From positions 70,092 to 134,091 of the forward strand of contig JBCLBO010000001.1 of assembly GCA_038916785.1 (NCBI GenBank): DNA of 64,000 nucleotides. The letters are read 5' to 3'. The notes under the pieces are model-generated. The model made no database searches. It worked only from the letters and a program-made list of their open reading frames with translations, and was not told the DNA's origin. This stretch comes from VFKU01 sp038916785 (GTDB taxonomy: Bacteria; Hydrogenedentota; Hydrogenedentia; Hydrogenedentales; GCA-2746185). Below, one piece after another: positions 42,853 to 51,902 of this stretch; position 1 is the first letter of the stretch; each line of letters begins with the position of its first letter. Made by a program: the position numbers and the translations under genes.

Positions 42853-43653
42853 CTACGCGGGTTCCTCGGGTGCGGCCATGCCGAGGACGTGGTAGCCGCT
42901 GTCGACGTGGAGGATTTCGCCGGTCACGCCGGAGCTGAGGTCGGACAGGAGATAGACGCAGGAGCGCGCGACATCGTCCTGGGTGACGTTGCGGCGCAAT
43001 GGCGCGACCTGCTCGGTGAGGCGCAGCATCTGGCGGAAGCCGGGGAACGCCGCGGACGACAGCGTGCGCAGGGGGCCGGCGCTGATGCAATTGACGCGAA
43101 TGCCGCGCGGGCCGAGGTCCGCCGCGAGGTAGCGCGCGGAGGCCTCGAGCGCGGCCTTGGCGACGCCCATGACATTGTATTTCGGAATAACTTTCTCGCT
43201 GCCGTAGTACGTCATCGCCGCGATGCTGCCGCCGGACGCGGGGAAGAGCGGCTCCGCAGCGCGGGCCAGCGCGACGAGCGAATAAGCCGAGATATCGAGC
43301 GCGAGCGCGAAGTGGTCGCGCGGCGTATCGACATAGCGCCCTTTGAGGTCGTCGCGATCGGCGTACGCGACCGAATGAATCAGGAAGTCGAGGTGGCCCC
43401 ACTTCGCGCGGATCGCGTCGAAGAATCCCGCGATCTCCGCGTCCTTCGTCACGTCGCAGGGCGCCATCAGCGCGCCGGGCATGGCCGCGTCGATCAGCGC
43501 TTTTACGCGCTTCTCCTGCGCCTCACCGAGATAGGTGAAGGCGAGTTCCGCGCCCTGCGCGTGGCAGGCCCCGGCGCAGGCCCACGCGATGGACTTGTCG
43601 TTGGCGACGCCGGTGACAATGCCTCGTTTGCCGGCGAGTAGGCCTTGGCTCAA
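42853..43653 (-). CDS. fabI: Enoyl-[acyl-carrier-protein] reductase (NADH)
   Basis: 266 residues from a TTG start (43653). GIVTGVANDKSIAWACA is the FabI cofactor segment. YGSEKVIPKYNVMGVAK contains the catalytic Tyr-x6-Lys pair, and GPRGIRVNCISAGPLRTLSS follows. It performs the last reduction of each fatty-acid elongation cycle and is the target of triclosan. It diverges from ilvE across 160 bp. Confidence 0.95.
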   Translation of the reverse strand: MSQGLLAGKRGIVTGVANDKSIAWACAGACHAQGAELAFTYLGEAQEKRVKALIDAAMPGALMAPCDVTKDAEIAGFFDAIRAKWGHLDFLIHSVAYADRDDLKGRYVDTPRDHFALALDISAYSLVALARAAEPLFPASGGSIAAMTYYGSEKVIPKYNVMGVAKAALEASARYLAADLGPRGIRVNCISAGPLRTLSSAAFPGFRQMLRLTEQVAPLRRNVTQDDVARSCVYLLSDLSSGVTGEILHVDSGYHVLGMAAPEEPA

Positions 43654-43816
43654 GGTTTAATCCCCCGAATGCGACGGTGCGCGGTGCGCATTGTAGCCGC
43701 AGGGGATAGGGCCGCGCACGGTCCCGTCCGCGGCCGCAAATTGACTGAACCCCGCGGCGCGATTATCGTATAGCGCCTGACCGGGGGACGGCGGGAAATA
43801 ACGGAGGAAGTCTTTC

Positions 43817-44746
43817 ATGGCGAAGATGGACGCGGGTCGCTTTGCGTATTTCGACGGGGATTTTCGGCCGATCGAGGACGCGAAGGTAAGCATTTTGACC
43901 CACGCGTTTAACTACGGCACCGGGCTGTTCGAGGGGATTCGCGGGTACTACAGCGCAGCCGAGGACAAGGTGCTGATTTTTCGGTTGAAGGAACACGTCG
44001 ATCGGCTCACGCGCAATTGCAACATCCTGTGCATGGACATCAAGGAGACCGCGGCGGACATCGAGCGGATTTGCTGCGAGCTGGTCAAGAGGAACGGTTT
44101 CAAGGAGGACGTCTACCTCCGGCCAATTATCTACAAGAGTGAGCATTCCCTCGTGCCGAAGCTGAAGGGGATCGAGTCCAAGTTTTGTTGCTGGAACATC
44201 AAGCTCGGCGACTACGTCAACGTGGACACCGGCTTGGACGTGTGCGTCTCGTCCTGGCGGCGCGTTTCGGACAACGCCATCCCCGCGCGCGCGAAAACGA
44301 CCGGCAGCTATGTCAATTCCGCGCTGGCGCGCAGCGAGGCCGAGCTGGCCGGGTTCGATGAGGCCATAGTCCTGCAGGAAGACGGCATGGCCTCCGAAGG
44401 CAGCGCGATGAACATTTTTATGGTGAAAGACGGAAAGCTGATCACGCCGCCCGAGAACGGCGACGTGCTCGTGGGGATCACGCGGAACTCCGTGATTGAA
44501 ATCGCCAATGAAGAATTGGGAATGCACGTGGTCGAGCGGCCGATCGCGCGCACGGAGTTGTACCTGTGCGACGAACTCTTCTTCACCGGCACGGGCGCGC
44601 AAGTCGCCCCGGTGCGCTCCGTCGATCGGCGACTGATCGGAAACGGGAAACCGGGGCCGGTGTCGAAGAAACTCCAGGACATCTACTTCGAGGTCGTGCA
44701 AGGCAAGGTCGCCAAGTATCGCCGCTGGTGCACGCCGGTCGAGTAG
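43817..44746 (+). CDS. ilvE: Branched-chain amino acid aminotransferase
   Basis: 309 residues, fold-type IV PLP enzyme. FNYGTGLFEGIRGYY near 32-46, the PLP Lys in ARAKTTGSYVNSALA (about 161) and EGSAMNIFMVKDG match the class. It interconverts Leu, Ile and Val with their 2-oxo acids. GGAGGAAG precedes the ATG at 43817. Class II aldolase follows after about 55 bp. Confidence 0.93.
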   Translation: MAKMDAGRFAYFDGDFRPIEDAKVSILTHAFNYGTGLFEGIRGYYSAAEDKVLIFRLKEHVDRLTRNCNILCMDIKETAADIERICCELVKRNGFKEDVYLRPIIYKSEHSLVPKLKGIESKFCCWNIKLGDYVNVDTGLDVCVSSWRRVSDNAIPARAKTTGSYVNSALARSEAELAGFDEAIVLQEDGMASEGSAMNIFMVKDGKLITPPENGDVLVGITRNSVIEIANEELGMHVVERPIARTELYLCDELFFTGTGAQVAPVRSVDRRLIGNGKPGPVSKKLQDIYFEVVQGKVAKYRRWCTPVE

Positions 44747-44800
44747 CTCCGCGCGCGTGGTGTATAGTTGCGGCCGGGGCGATCCCGCGGAGTCAGCGTC

Positions 44801-45478
44801 TTGTCGCATTCCGTTTCCGAATCCGAACTCCGCGCGTGCATGTGCGAGATTGGCCGGCGCATGTATGCGCGCAATCTCGTCGCCGCCACCGACGGCAACA
44901 TCAGCGTGCGCATTGGCGAGGGCCGCTTTTTGTGCACGCCCAGCGGCTCGGCCTGCGGCTTCATGCATCCGCATGAAATGGTGATCGCCGACGCCCACGG
45001 CAAGAAACTCGAAGGCGAAGGCCGGGTCTCCTCCGAATTTTTCACCCACCTCGCGGTATATGAGCAGCGGCCGGACATCCAGGCCGTCGTGCACGCACAT
45101 CCGCCGATCACCGTTGCCTTCACCTTGGCAGGGTGTTCGCTGACGGATTTGGTGTTGCCGGAGGTCGTCTTCGCAGTGGGGGGGATTCCCACCGCGCCCT
45201 ACGCTACGCCCGGCACGCGCGAAGGGGCCGATGCCGTCCGAGGACTCGCCGCGCACTGCGACGCGCTGCTGATGGATCGGCACGGCGCGCTCACGATGGG
45301 GGTGAGCCTGATGGATGCGTATTTGAAGATGGAAAAGATTGAACACGCCGCGGCAACGTTGCTCGCGGCGCGCTCATTGGGAAATATTCGAACGCTCTCT
45401 GGGGATGAGATGCAGCGGATACTCAACGCGCGGGTGGCCTACGGGGCGACGGGTAAGCTGTATCTTCCGAAGGATTAG
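44801..45478 (+). CDS. Class II aldolase (fuculose-phosphate aldolase-like)
   Basis: About 225 residues from a TTG at 44801 with GGAG eight bases upstream; another TTG at 44768 is possible. AATDGNISVR is the substrate phosphate region, SSEFFTHLAVY holds the catalytic Glu, and VVHAHPP plus MDRHGAL provide the zinc His residues. It would cleave a deoxy-sugar phosphate to dihydroxyacetone phosphate and an aldehyde; the specific sugar is unknown. Confidence 0.87.
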   Translation: MSHSVSESELRACMCEIGRRMYARNLVAATDGNISVRIGEGRFLCTPSGSACGFMHPHEMVIADAHGKKLEGEGRVSSEFFTHLAVYEQRPDIQAVVHAHPPITVAFTLAGCSLTDLVLPEVVFAVGGIPTAPYATPGTREGADAVRGLAAHCDALLMDRHGALTMGVSLMDAYLKMEKIEHAAATLLAARSLGNIRTLSGDEMQRILNARVAYGATGKLYLPKD

Positions 45479-45740
45479 TGACGTTATTATTAGGGGGGCA
45501 GATTCTTCGGGAAGTCTCTTGAAATTACTGCTAATTATATGTAAAATACGCCTCGTGCGTTCTCGGAACCAATTGAACGCTGTGGTATGCTCTGCGTCAT
45601 ATAGTTAGGGAAGCACGATTTTCCGTCCGCCGGGCCGTGGGGCTAGGTGTTGTCTCCAAAGTCCTGGGCTGCGGGGTCTATATAGTGCCAGACGAGGAAT
45701 GTCGTATGCGAGTGCATCTCGGAGCGGAGCCTTACGCGCA

Positions 45741-46757
45741 ATGAGCGACGATGTCTCATCAGAAAAGATGCGGGTGTGTCCGAGTTGCCGTATGCAGATC
45801 AGCGTGCTGGCGACGAAGTGCCGTTTCTGCGGCGAGGAAGTCGGCAAGCCCAAGGACGAGACGCGCACGCTGTCGATCCACGATCTGGGCGGCGAACATG
45901 TGTATCACAAGGCGCCCTCCGGCAGCGTGATGGAAGCCATCGAGGCCTTCCGCGTCGATGAGGCGCTTCAACAAAGCAGTCCGCTTGGCGCCCTCGATTC
46001 ACTCGATCTCGGCATTGACCCGAACCAAAAGATTCCGGGTTCCGGGAACGCGCCTTCGGCCTTCGACGTGGAGTATCGTCCCACGCCATCGGCGAGTTCG
46101 AAGGCCAAGAAGGCCGTGCCCAAGAGCAAGACCGGATTGATTGCGGGGATCGCGTTGGGGGCCGTGGTCGTGATCGCGGCGGTCACGGCGGGTCCGCTGG
46201 TGCTCAGTAGGTTCAACCAGCCCGAGGTGGATCCCAACGCGGTCGTTTACGTGAACCGTGCGCCGGGCATTCTGCGAGACGGCGGTCCGGCGATCGACGC
46301 CTTGACGGCGGCGGTCGACGCGATCGGGCAAGGGGACAATCCGAAGAACCGGCGGATCGCCGAGGAAGCAGTGGCGGCGCTCGAAAAGGAAGTGATGGAA
46401 AAATTGAACGCGGCCCCCTTCGACACCGCAAACCTGAATGCGGCGTCCAGCTTGGCGACCCGCGGCGCCGATCTGTATCCGAGCGAAGTGACCCGGCGGC
46501 TAGTCTCGGAGACGAAGGACGACAATCGTATGTACAAAATGGTGCTGGTGAATATAGATTCCGAGACGGATACCGCCACGTTCAAGCTGCTGGAGGACGG
46601 AGCGCCGGACGTGAGCGTACGCGAGAAGGAATACGTCTCGGCGCGCTTTTTGGTCCGCAGCATCGTGGGCCGCAAGTCCGTCACGCTGGTGGACACGAGG
46701 CGGTCGAATCGGGCGGTGATGTACGAAGTGGGCAGTCCGCCCCTGCCGGCACACTGA
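45741..46757 (+). CDS. Zinc-ribbon membrane protein of unknown function
   Basis: 338 residues from the ATG at 45741. An N-terminal zinc ribbon CPSC-x10-CRFC (12-29) faces the cytoplasm. Then come a long polar linker with Ser/Ala/Lys (about 100-130), one membrane helix (GLIAGIALGAVVVIAAVTAG) and an outer domain of about 180 residues with no recognised family. A lipoprotein gene follows 47 bp on, suggesting a shared envelope role. Not assignable. Confidence 0.75.
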   Translation: MSDDVSSEKMRVCPSCRMQISVLATKCRFCGEEVGKPKDETRTLSIHDLGGEHVYHKAPSGSVMEAIEAFRVDEALQQSSPLGALDSLDLGIDPNQKIPGSGNAPSAFDVEYRPTPSASSKAKKAVPKSKTGLIAGIALGAVVVIAAVTAGPLVLSRFNQPEVDPNAVVYVNRAPGILRDGGPAIDALTAAVDAIGQGDNPKNRRIAEEAVAALEKEVMEKLNAAPFDTANLNAASSLATRGADLYPSEVTRRLVSETKDDNRMYKMVLVNIDSETDTATFKLLEDGAPDVSVREKEYVSARFLVRSIVGRKSVTLVDTRRSNRAVMYEVGSPPLPAH

Positions 46758-46804
46758 CGGGCGCGGGAATTCCGGAATCGGAAGTGCCGGAGGGAGTGGG
46801 GGCC

Positions 46805-47398
46805 ATGCGGGCAGTCGGGTTCTTGAAGTATGCCGCGGCGATGGTCGCGCTGTGTGCCGCGGGGTGCGCGAGCACGGGCGGCACTTCGGCGGCGGGTGCG
46901 GCTTCGTCCGCTCCGACTCAGGAAGAGCTGCAAGCCAAGCTGCACGCGTCGGTCGAAGAAGAAGTGGCGAGCGCGCGCAAGAGCCAAGGTGCGGCGCGCA
47001 ACGCGATCATTTACAAGCGGCCCTATTACTACAAGGAATATTTTGAATTCCCCGGCGGCGAGCCGGTGTATTCGCTCGATTTTACGGAGAAGGAATCGCG
47101 CACGGTGCCGCTGACTGCGGAACTGGAAGTCGAAAAGGTGCGCTACGCGACGCGATTTAAGACCGAGCGCGACGCCGTGCAGGGCGACGAAAACTACCTG
47201 CGCAGCCACGGCATCAATTACATCTCCTACGAGCTGCGCAACGGCGAGTGGCGGCGCGTGGGCGATCTTTTTCTGGCCGACTCGACTCAGGAAAATATTG
47301 GAGGCGAGTGGACGCAGATTAATGAAGAAAAGCGGCCCGCTGCGCTTGTCGAAACCGAGTCCAAGGGCTGGTTCGAGCGGCTGAAGTTCTGGAAGTAG
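46805..47398 (+). CDS. Lipoprotein of unknown function
   Basis: 197 residues from the ATG at 46805 behind GGAGGGAGTGG. The signal peptide ends in a lipobox LCAAGC (Cys near 21). The mature part has a short Gln/Glu-rich helix, then RPYYYKEYFEFPGGEPVYSL and repeated polar strands. No family is recognised. It is next to the zinc-ribbon membrane protein and 9 bp before a polytopic membrane protein, so the three may be co-transcribed. Confidence 0.75.
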   Translation: MRAVGFLKYAAAMVALCAAGCASTGGTSAAGAASSAPTQEELQAKLHASVEEEVASARKSQGAARNAIIYKRPYYYKEYFEFPGGEPVYSLDFTEKESRTVPLTAELEVEKVRYATRFKTERDAVQGDENYLRSHGINYISYELRNGEWRRVGDLFLADSTQENIGGEWTQINEEKRPAALVETESKGWFERLKFWK

Positions 47399-47407
47399 GC
47401 CGGGCGC

Positions 47408-48706
47408 TTGGGTCCCGCGGAGCCAGAGGCGCATCCCTCGCGCGGCATAGCCGCCGGATTGGCCATCGTCGCGCTCGCCGCCGCGTGGGTCCTTCTCGGC
47501 ACGCGCCCCGAGCGATCATACGGGGACACGCTTTTCAGCCGCCTTGCGACCGTCTATTCACTCTCCGAATACGGCCGCTGGGCGATCGCCGATCCCGCGA
47601 TCGGACTCTCCAACCCCTTCGAGCCGCGCACGATCGATAAAGTCGAGGTCGATGGCCGCATCGTGTCGAGCAAGCCGCCGCTGCTACCGCTGCTGATGAT
47701 GTCGGAGCTGCTCGTGCTGAGTCCCGTTACAGGCTGGTTGTTGGAGGATCCGCCGGACCTGAAGCGGGCCGTGTGGATACTCACGCTGACCTGGTCCGGG
47801 TTGCCGTTTGTACTGATGATCCTGTGCGTGTGGCTCACCGTGCGCCGATGCCTGCCCGGCAGCACCGCGGCGCCGGCCTTCCTTGCATTCGCCGCGGCTG
47901 CGGGCACGCAGGCGGCCGTGTATGCCACCGTGTTCAACAACCACGTGATCGCCGCCGCGGCCGTGTCCGCGAGTTTTCTCTTCGCGCTTCGGCTCCACGA
48001 GCGGGAAGCCTGGCGAGACGCCGCCGCATTTGGACTCAGCGCTGGTCTCTGCGCGACGATGGACATCCCTACGGCGATTTACCCCGCGCTGCTCGGGCTG
48101 TGGCTGGCGCGCACGCGGCTGCGCGTACTCATGGTCTTCGCGGCGCCCGCGGCGGCGCTGCTGATTGCGATACAAACCGCCGCGCTGTTGGCTGCAACCG
48201 GAAGCCCGCTGCCGGTGCAGATGCACGGCGACTGGTACTTGTATGAGAGCAGCTACTGGCGCAATCCCGGCGGCGTCGACGCCTTGGCCGATCCCAAGGG
48301 CCACTACCTCTTTCACATCACGCTGGGCCGCGTCGGCCTGTTCTCGCTGTTTCCGGTGACCCTGCTGGGCCTTGCGGGTCTCGTCGCCGCGCGCCGGAAT
48401 GGCGACGTGCGGAGTAGAGCAATTACGGCGATCGGTGCAGCGGCCTCCGCGATACTCTTGGTCTACTACGCCTTGACGACGAACAACTACGGCGGCGAGG
48501 CCTTTGGTTTTCGCTGGTCGATTGCCGTCGCCCCCGTCATGTTGGTGATGGCGGCGCCGGCGATGGCCCGCGTTCGCCGCCCGTGGCAATGGTGCCTGAT
48601 CTTCGCGATGTTGGCCGTCTCGGTTTTCTCCGCCATGCAGGGCGCTCAGCACCCGTGGCAGACCAACACCGAATGGACAACGCGGATTTTTGGCGCGAGT
48701 TTATAG
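47408..48706 (+). CDS. Polytopic membrane protein, glycosyltransferase-C-like
   Basis: 432 residues from a TTG at 47408 with no clear ribosome site. About ten membrane segments. The loop after the first helix (YGDTLFSRLATVYSLSEYGR) and a later short motif (VDGRIVSSKPPLLPLLMM) resemble lipid-linked-sugar mannosyltransferases of the GT-C type, but no definite catalytic Asp-Glu pair was identified. Function is not established. Confidence 0.6.
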   Translation: MGPAEPEAHPSRGIAAGLAIVALAAAWVLLGTRPERSYGDTLFSRLATVYSLSEYGRWAIADPAIGLSNPFEPRTIDKVEVDGRIVSSKPPLLPLLMMSELLVLSPVTGWLLEDPPDLKRAVWILTLTWSGLPFVLMILCVWLTVRRCLPGSTAAPAFLAFAAAAGTQAAVYATVFNNHVIAAAAVSASFLFALRLHEREAWRDAAAFGLSAGLCATMDIPTAIYPALLGLWLARTRLRVLMVFAAPAAALLIAIQTAALLAATGSPLPVQMHGDWYLYESSYWRNPGGVDALADPKGHYLFHITLGRVGLFSLFPVTLLGLAGLVAARRNGDVRSRAITAIGAAASAILLVYYALTTNNYGGEAFGFRWSIAVAPVMLVMAAPAMARVRRPWQWCLIFAMLAVSVFSAMQGAQHPWQTNTEWTTRIFGASL

Positions 48707-48755
48707 GCCGGGTCTGCGAACGCGGCGACCCCGTTTCCGCCGCCGGCTTCCCCCG

Positions 48756-49889
48756 TCAGCGGGTGGGTATCGAAACGCCGGTCCGCCGCGGTTGCAGATA
48801 TTTCCTCCTCCACCGCCGTTGGACGGGCGCCTCGAAGTACCTGTAGATGAGAAAAGATAGGAGCAGCGTCGAGCCCATGAACGCGAGGAAGAAGGCCGGA
48901 CTGTACAGGGGAATTTTCTGGCCCAGCGCCGAATAGGCCAGCGCGACGCCGACTTGCAGCGGGAAATGGATGAGATAGCTCGAATACGTCATGTTTCCGG
49001 CGGCTTCGACGAATTTGCGCGACCATTCGGGGACGCCCACATTTTCGCACAGGACATAGAGTAGCGGAGGGGTGCAAATCAGAAGAAAAAAGAAGTGAAA
49101 ATATTTCCAAGTGTACACCGCGGGGTAGCGGCCGAGGAACGCCGCGAACAGGAGACCGGCCATTGCGATCGCACTGATTCGCAATTCTGTTTTCCGGAGC
49201 GTGAAGGTCTGACTGAGGATCGCCGCGATGCCTCCCGCGTAGAAAAATGCGAGGCAGTCGAGCACGGGGTGGCGGATGTCGATGAGCTTCGCCGCCGCGC
49301 ACGCGAACACGATCGCCACGTTTATTCTCACCGATCCGCCCGCGCGGCGGAGGATGAAGTAGAAGAGGAAATAGACGAGGACTTCGGCGGAGATGGACCA
49401 CACGGGACTGTTGAAGCTATAGCCTTTCAGCAAACCCCAGTGGCTCGCCATGAACAGTTGCAGAGCGAACCGAGGCAGGTCGTTGTGCCGAAATACGAAA
49501 TAGGAATCGTTTACTTGGAAGTAGGCCAATTGCAAGGCCGCTACGAGGAGGAGCGTCGCCAGGTGAAGCGGGTAGAGGCGGGAGAATCGTAGAACGAAGA
49601 ACTCCCGTCCGCCGACGCGCCGGCTGGCGATCGATTCGCGGTACTTCCAAAAGAAGATATATCCGCTGATGCACCAGAACACTTGCACGCCCAGGTAGCC
49701 GTAGCGATAGAAAAGTTCGAAGGTGCGGTAGAACGGCTGGCCATACAAATCGAAGCCGATGGGCCGAAGTCCGGCGTACGAGAAATGTTGGTAGTGCCAG
49801 ATCAGCATGGCGAAAGCCGCGACGAAACGAAGAATTTCGAGCCCGGCAAGTTTCTGGCCGGATCGGGAGAGATTGCTTGTCGGCATCAT
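48756..49889 (-). CDS. Acyltransferase 3 family (O-acetyltransferase)
   Basis: About 377 residues from the ATG at 49889 (an adjacent ATG at 49886 is equivalent). It has ten membrane segments. LEILRFVAAFAMLIWHYQHF contains the conserved R..A...V...H, and VQVFWCISGYIFFW the F.SGF-like motif. These enzymes acylate polysaccharide or other surface molecules. It converges with the upstream membrane protein. Confidence 0.9.
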   Translation of the reverse strand: MMPTSNLSRSGQKLAGLEILRFVAAFAMLIWHYQHFSYAGLRPIGFDLYGQPFYRTFELFYRYGYLGVQVFWCISGYIFFWKYRESIASRRVGGREFFVLRFSRLYPLHLATLLLVAALQLAYFQVNDSYFVFRHNDLPRFALQLFMASHWGLLKGYSFNSPVWSISAEVLVYFLFYFILRRAGGSVRINVAIVFACAAAKLIDIRHPVLDCLAFFYAGGIAAILSQTFTLRKTELRISAIAMAGLLFAAFLGRYPAVYTWKYFHFFFLLICTPPLLYVLCENVGVPEWSRKFVEAAGNMTYSSYLIHFPLQVGVALAYSALGQKIPLYSPAFFLAFMGSTLLLSFLIYRYFEAPVQRRWRRKYLQPRRTGVSIPTR

Positions 49890-50094
49890 CGGCGGTGGTG
49901 GTGAATCGACACACTCAACTCGGACGAGCGCGAGGCGCGCTGATCGGCCGCGCAGGAGGATACCGAAATGATCAGGAACGGGCAACGGCGGCACCCGCGA
50001 TGGCGCGCCGCCGGCAATGAGTGCATAGGACATTGGCAGGCGGCGACTGCGGGTTGGCCGGAGATCGGAACCACCGGGCGGTGCCTGGTGTTTA

Positions 50095-50106
50095 TAACGA
50101 CCGTTA
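50095..50106. promoter_or_regulatory. TetR-type operator palindrome
   Basis: TAACG-AC-CGTTA, a perfect inverted repeat in TATAACGACCGTTAGG, nine bases upstream of the TetR start at 50116. The spacing and symmetry fit autoregulation of the efflux operon. Confidence 0.65.
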
Positions 50107-50115
50107 GGTATACTT

Positions 50116-50829
50116 ATGGCCATGTCAAACGCTACCGCCGAAACACCGCTTCACACTGACGACTCCGCCCGGCATCGGGTGGCTGAGTCAGCGTTAAAGC
50201 TTTTTGCGGCAAAGGGTTACGCAGAGACCTCCGTCCGCGAAATTATCGAAGCGGCTGGCGTGACCCGGCCCGTGCTCTATTACCACTTCGTGAGCAAGGC
50301 CGAGCTTTTCTGCTGCCTGATCGAGGCCGAATTCGCCCGGCTATACCAGGAGATGGACGCGATCCTGGCGCGGCGGTCCGGCTGCCAGGAGCGGTTGAAG
50401 GCGCTCATCGGCCTGGTTTTCGACGGGGCCGAGCGCTCGCCCGAGACGGTGCGGTTGCTCTTGCGATTTTTCTTCGCGCCGCCGGATGAGCCGATGCGGA
50501 TCGACAGCGAGCAACTCGCGCAAGAGCGATTCGCGCGCATTACGAAAATTATGGAAGACGGCCTGGCGAGCGGCGAGATTGGTGGCGGCGAGGCCGGTGC
50601 GCTCGCGCTCGCTTTTTCCGGGCTCATGGATATGCACGCAATGGGCAAGGCGCGCCATCCCGAAGTGAAATTGTCGCCGGCGCTGGGTGATGCGCTCGTG
50701 GATCTGTTTATGGACGGCGCGCGCGGCGCGACTGCGGCGAGGACCGCCCTCCCGCACGTGTTCGGGCCTGTGCTGCCGTCCAGCGCAACGCGCGCGGCGG
50801 GACTTAAGAAAGAAAAGAGGAAGCCATGA
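50116..50829 (+). CDS. TetR/AcrR family repressor of the efflux operon
   Basis: 237 residues. The HTH domain at about 20-66 has AESALKLFAAKGYAETSVRE and IIEAAGVTRPVLYYHFVSKA, the classic TetR signature. The C-terminal domain (LMDMHAMGK) is ligand-binding and specific to the group. The stop overlaps the MFP start (ATGA), so repressor and pump are co-expressed. The operator at 50095-50106 suggests it senses a drug or lipid substrate of the pump. Confidence 0.93.
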   Translation: MAMSNATAETPLHTDDSARHRVAESALKLFAAKGYAETSVREIIEAAGVTRPVLYYHFVSKAELFCCLIEAEFARLYQEMDAILARRSGCQERLKALIGLVFDGAERSPETVRLLLRFFFAPPDEPMRIDSEQLAQERFARITKIMEDGLASGEIGGGEAGALALAFSGLMDMHAMGKARHPEVKLSPALGDALVDLFMDGARGATAARTALPHVFGPVLPSSATRAAGLKKEKRKP

Positions 50830-51902
50830 AGAAGTTTTTTCAGAGTCTACTGATCATCGGCGCACTGGCGCTTGTGGGCGCGGGAATCGTCGCGGGGGTG
50901 TGGGCCGCGCAACTGGCCAAGCCCGAGGCGGTCATCGAGAAGCCGGACACGACGACGGCGGTGTCGATTCAGGTGATCGAACCTCGGCGCGTGGAGAACC
51001 GCATTTATCTGACCGGTCTGGTGGAGGCGTGGGAGGCAGTCACGATTAGCGCCGAAATCTCCGGCCAGATTGAGTGGCAGGGTCTGGAGGAGGGCGACCC
51101 GGTGGCTATGGGCCAGGAGATACTCCGGATTAGTACAACGTCAATTCAGGCGAGGCTCGATCAGGCGCGGGCCGAGCAGACTCTGGGCGCGCAAGACTTC
51201 GAGCGCGTGCATGAATTGCGCGAACGCGGCATCAGTTCGTCTCAAGAATATGATCGCGCATCGGCCAATCGCGACGCGGCGTCGGCGAGGCTTCGCATGG
51301 CCGAGATCGATTTCGCGCATAGCGTGATCAAGACGCAAATGCCGGGCGTGATCGATCGGCTTTACAACGAAGCGGGTGAATTCGTTGCCGTGGGCAAGCC
51401 TTTGGCCAGGGTGGTCCAGGTCGACAAGCTCAAAGTGCTGGTGGGAATTCCCGAGCGGGATGTTGCGCGTTTCCATACGGGCGATACCGTGGCGGTGCGC
51501 TTTGATGCCATGCCGGACGACACCTTCGACGCGAAAATTTTCCGCGTCGCCACTACGGCTGAACCCGCCACGCGCACGTTTAGGACGGAGATTGAAGTCA
51601 CCAACCCGGCGGGGGTGCTCAAGCCCGGGATGATCGCGGTCGTGGCGCTGGTGCGGGAGGCATTCCCGCAGGCCATAACGGTACCCATGTTTTCCGTGTT
51701 GAGCCGTCCCGAAGGGCTGTTTGTGTTCATCGAGATCGAGGCGAAAGCGGTGATGCGCGCGGTTGACGTGGGTTTCTTTCAGGGCGGCCAGGTGCTCATC
51801 ACGCGCGGCTTGAACGCAGGCGACCGGCTCATCTCCGTGGGTCAGCGCTCATTGCGCGACGGCGAAAGCGTGCGGGTCGTCCCGGCGGTGGGCGCGTCGT
51901 GA
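50826..51902 (+). CDS. RND efflux periplasmic adaptor (MFP)
   Basis: 358 residues. An N-terminal membrane helix (7-29) is followed by a barrel-sandwich and short helical hairpin (ISAEISGQIEWQGLEEGD, LDQARAEQTLGAQDFERVHE) and a beta-barrel domain (VLVGIPERDVARFHTGD). It links the inner-membrane pump to an outer-membrane channel. No lipobox is seen, so the anchor is probably a transmembrane helix. Overlaps the RND gene by four bases. Confidence 0.93.
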   Translation: MKKFFQSLLIIGALALVGAGIVAGVWAAQLAKPEAVIEKPDTTTAVSIQVIEPRRVENRIYLTGLVEAWEAVTISAEISGQIEWQGLEEGDPVAMGQEILRISTTSIQARLDQARAEQTLGAQDFERVHELRERGISSSQEYDRASANRDAASARLRMAEIDFAHSVIKTQMPGVIDRLYNEAGEFVAVGKPLARVVQVDKLKVLVGIPERDVARFHTGDTVAVRFDAMPDDTFDAKIFRVATTAEPATRTFRTEIEVTNPAGVLKPGMIAVVALVREAFPQAITVPMFSVLSRPEGLFVFIEIEAKAVMRAVDVGFFQGGQVLITRGLNAGDRLISVGQRSLRDGESVRVVPAVGAS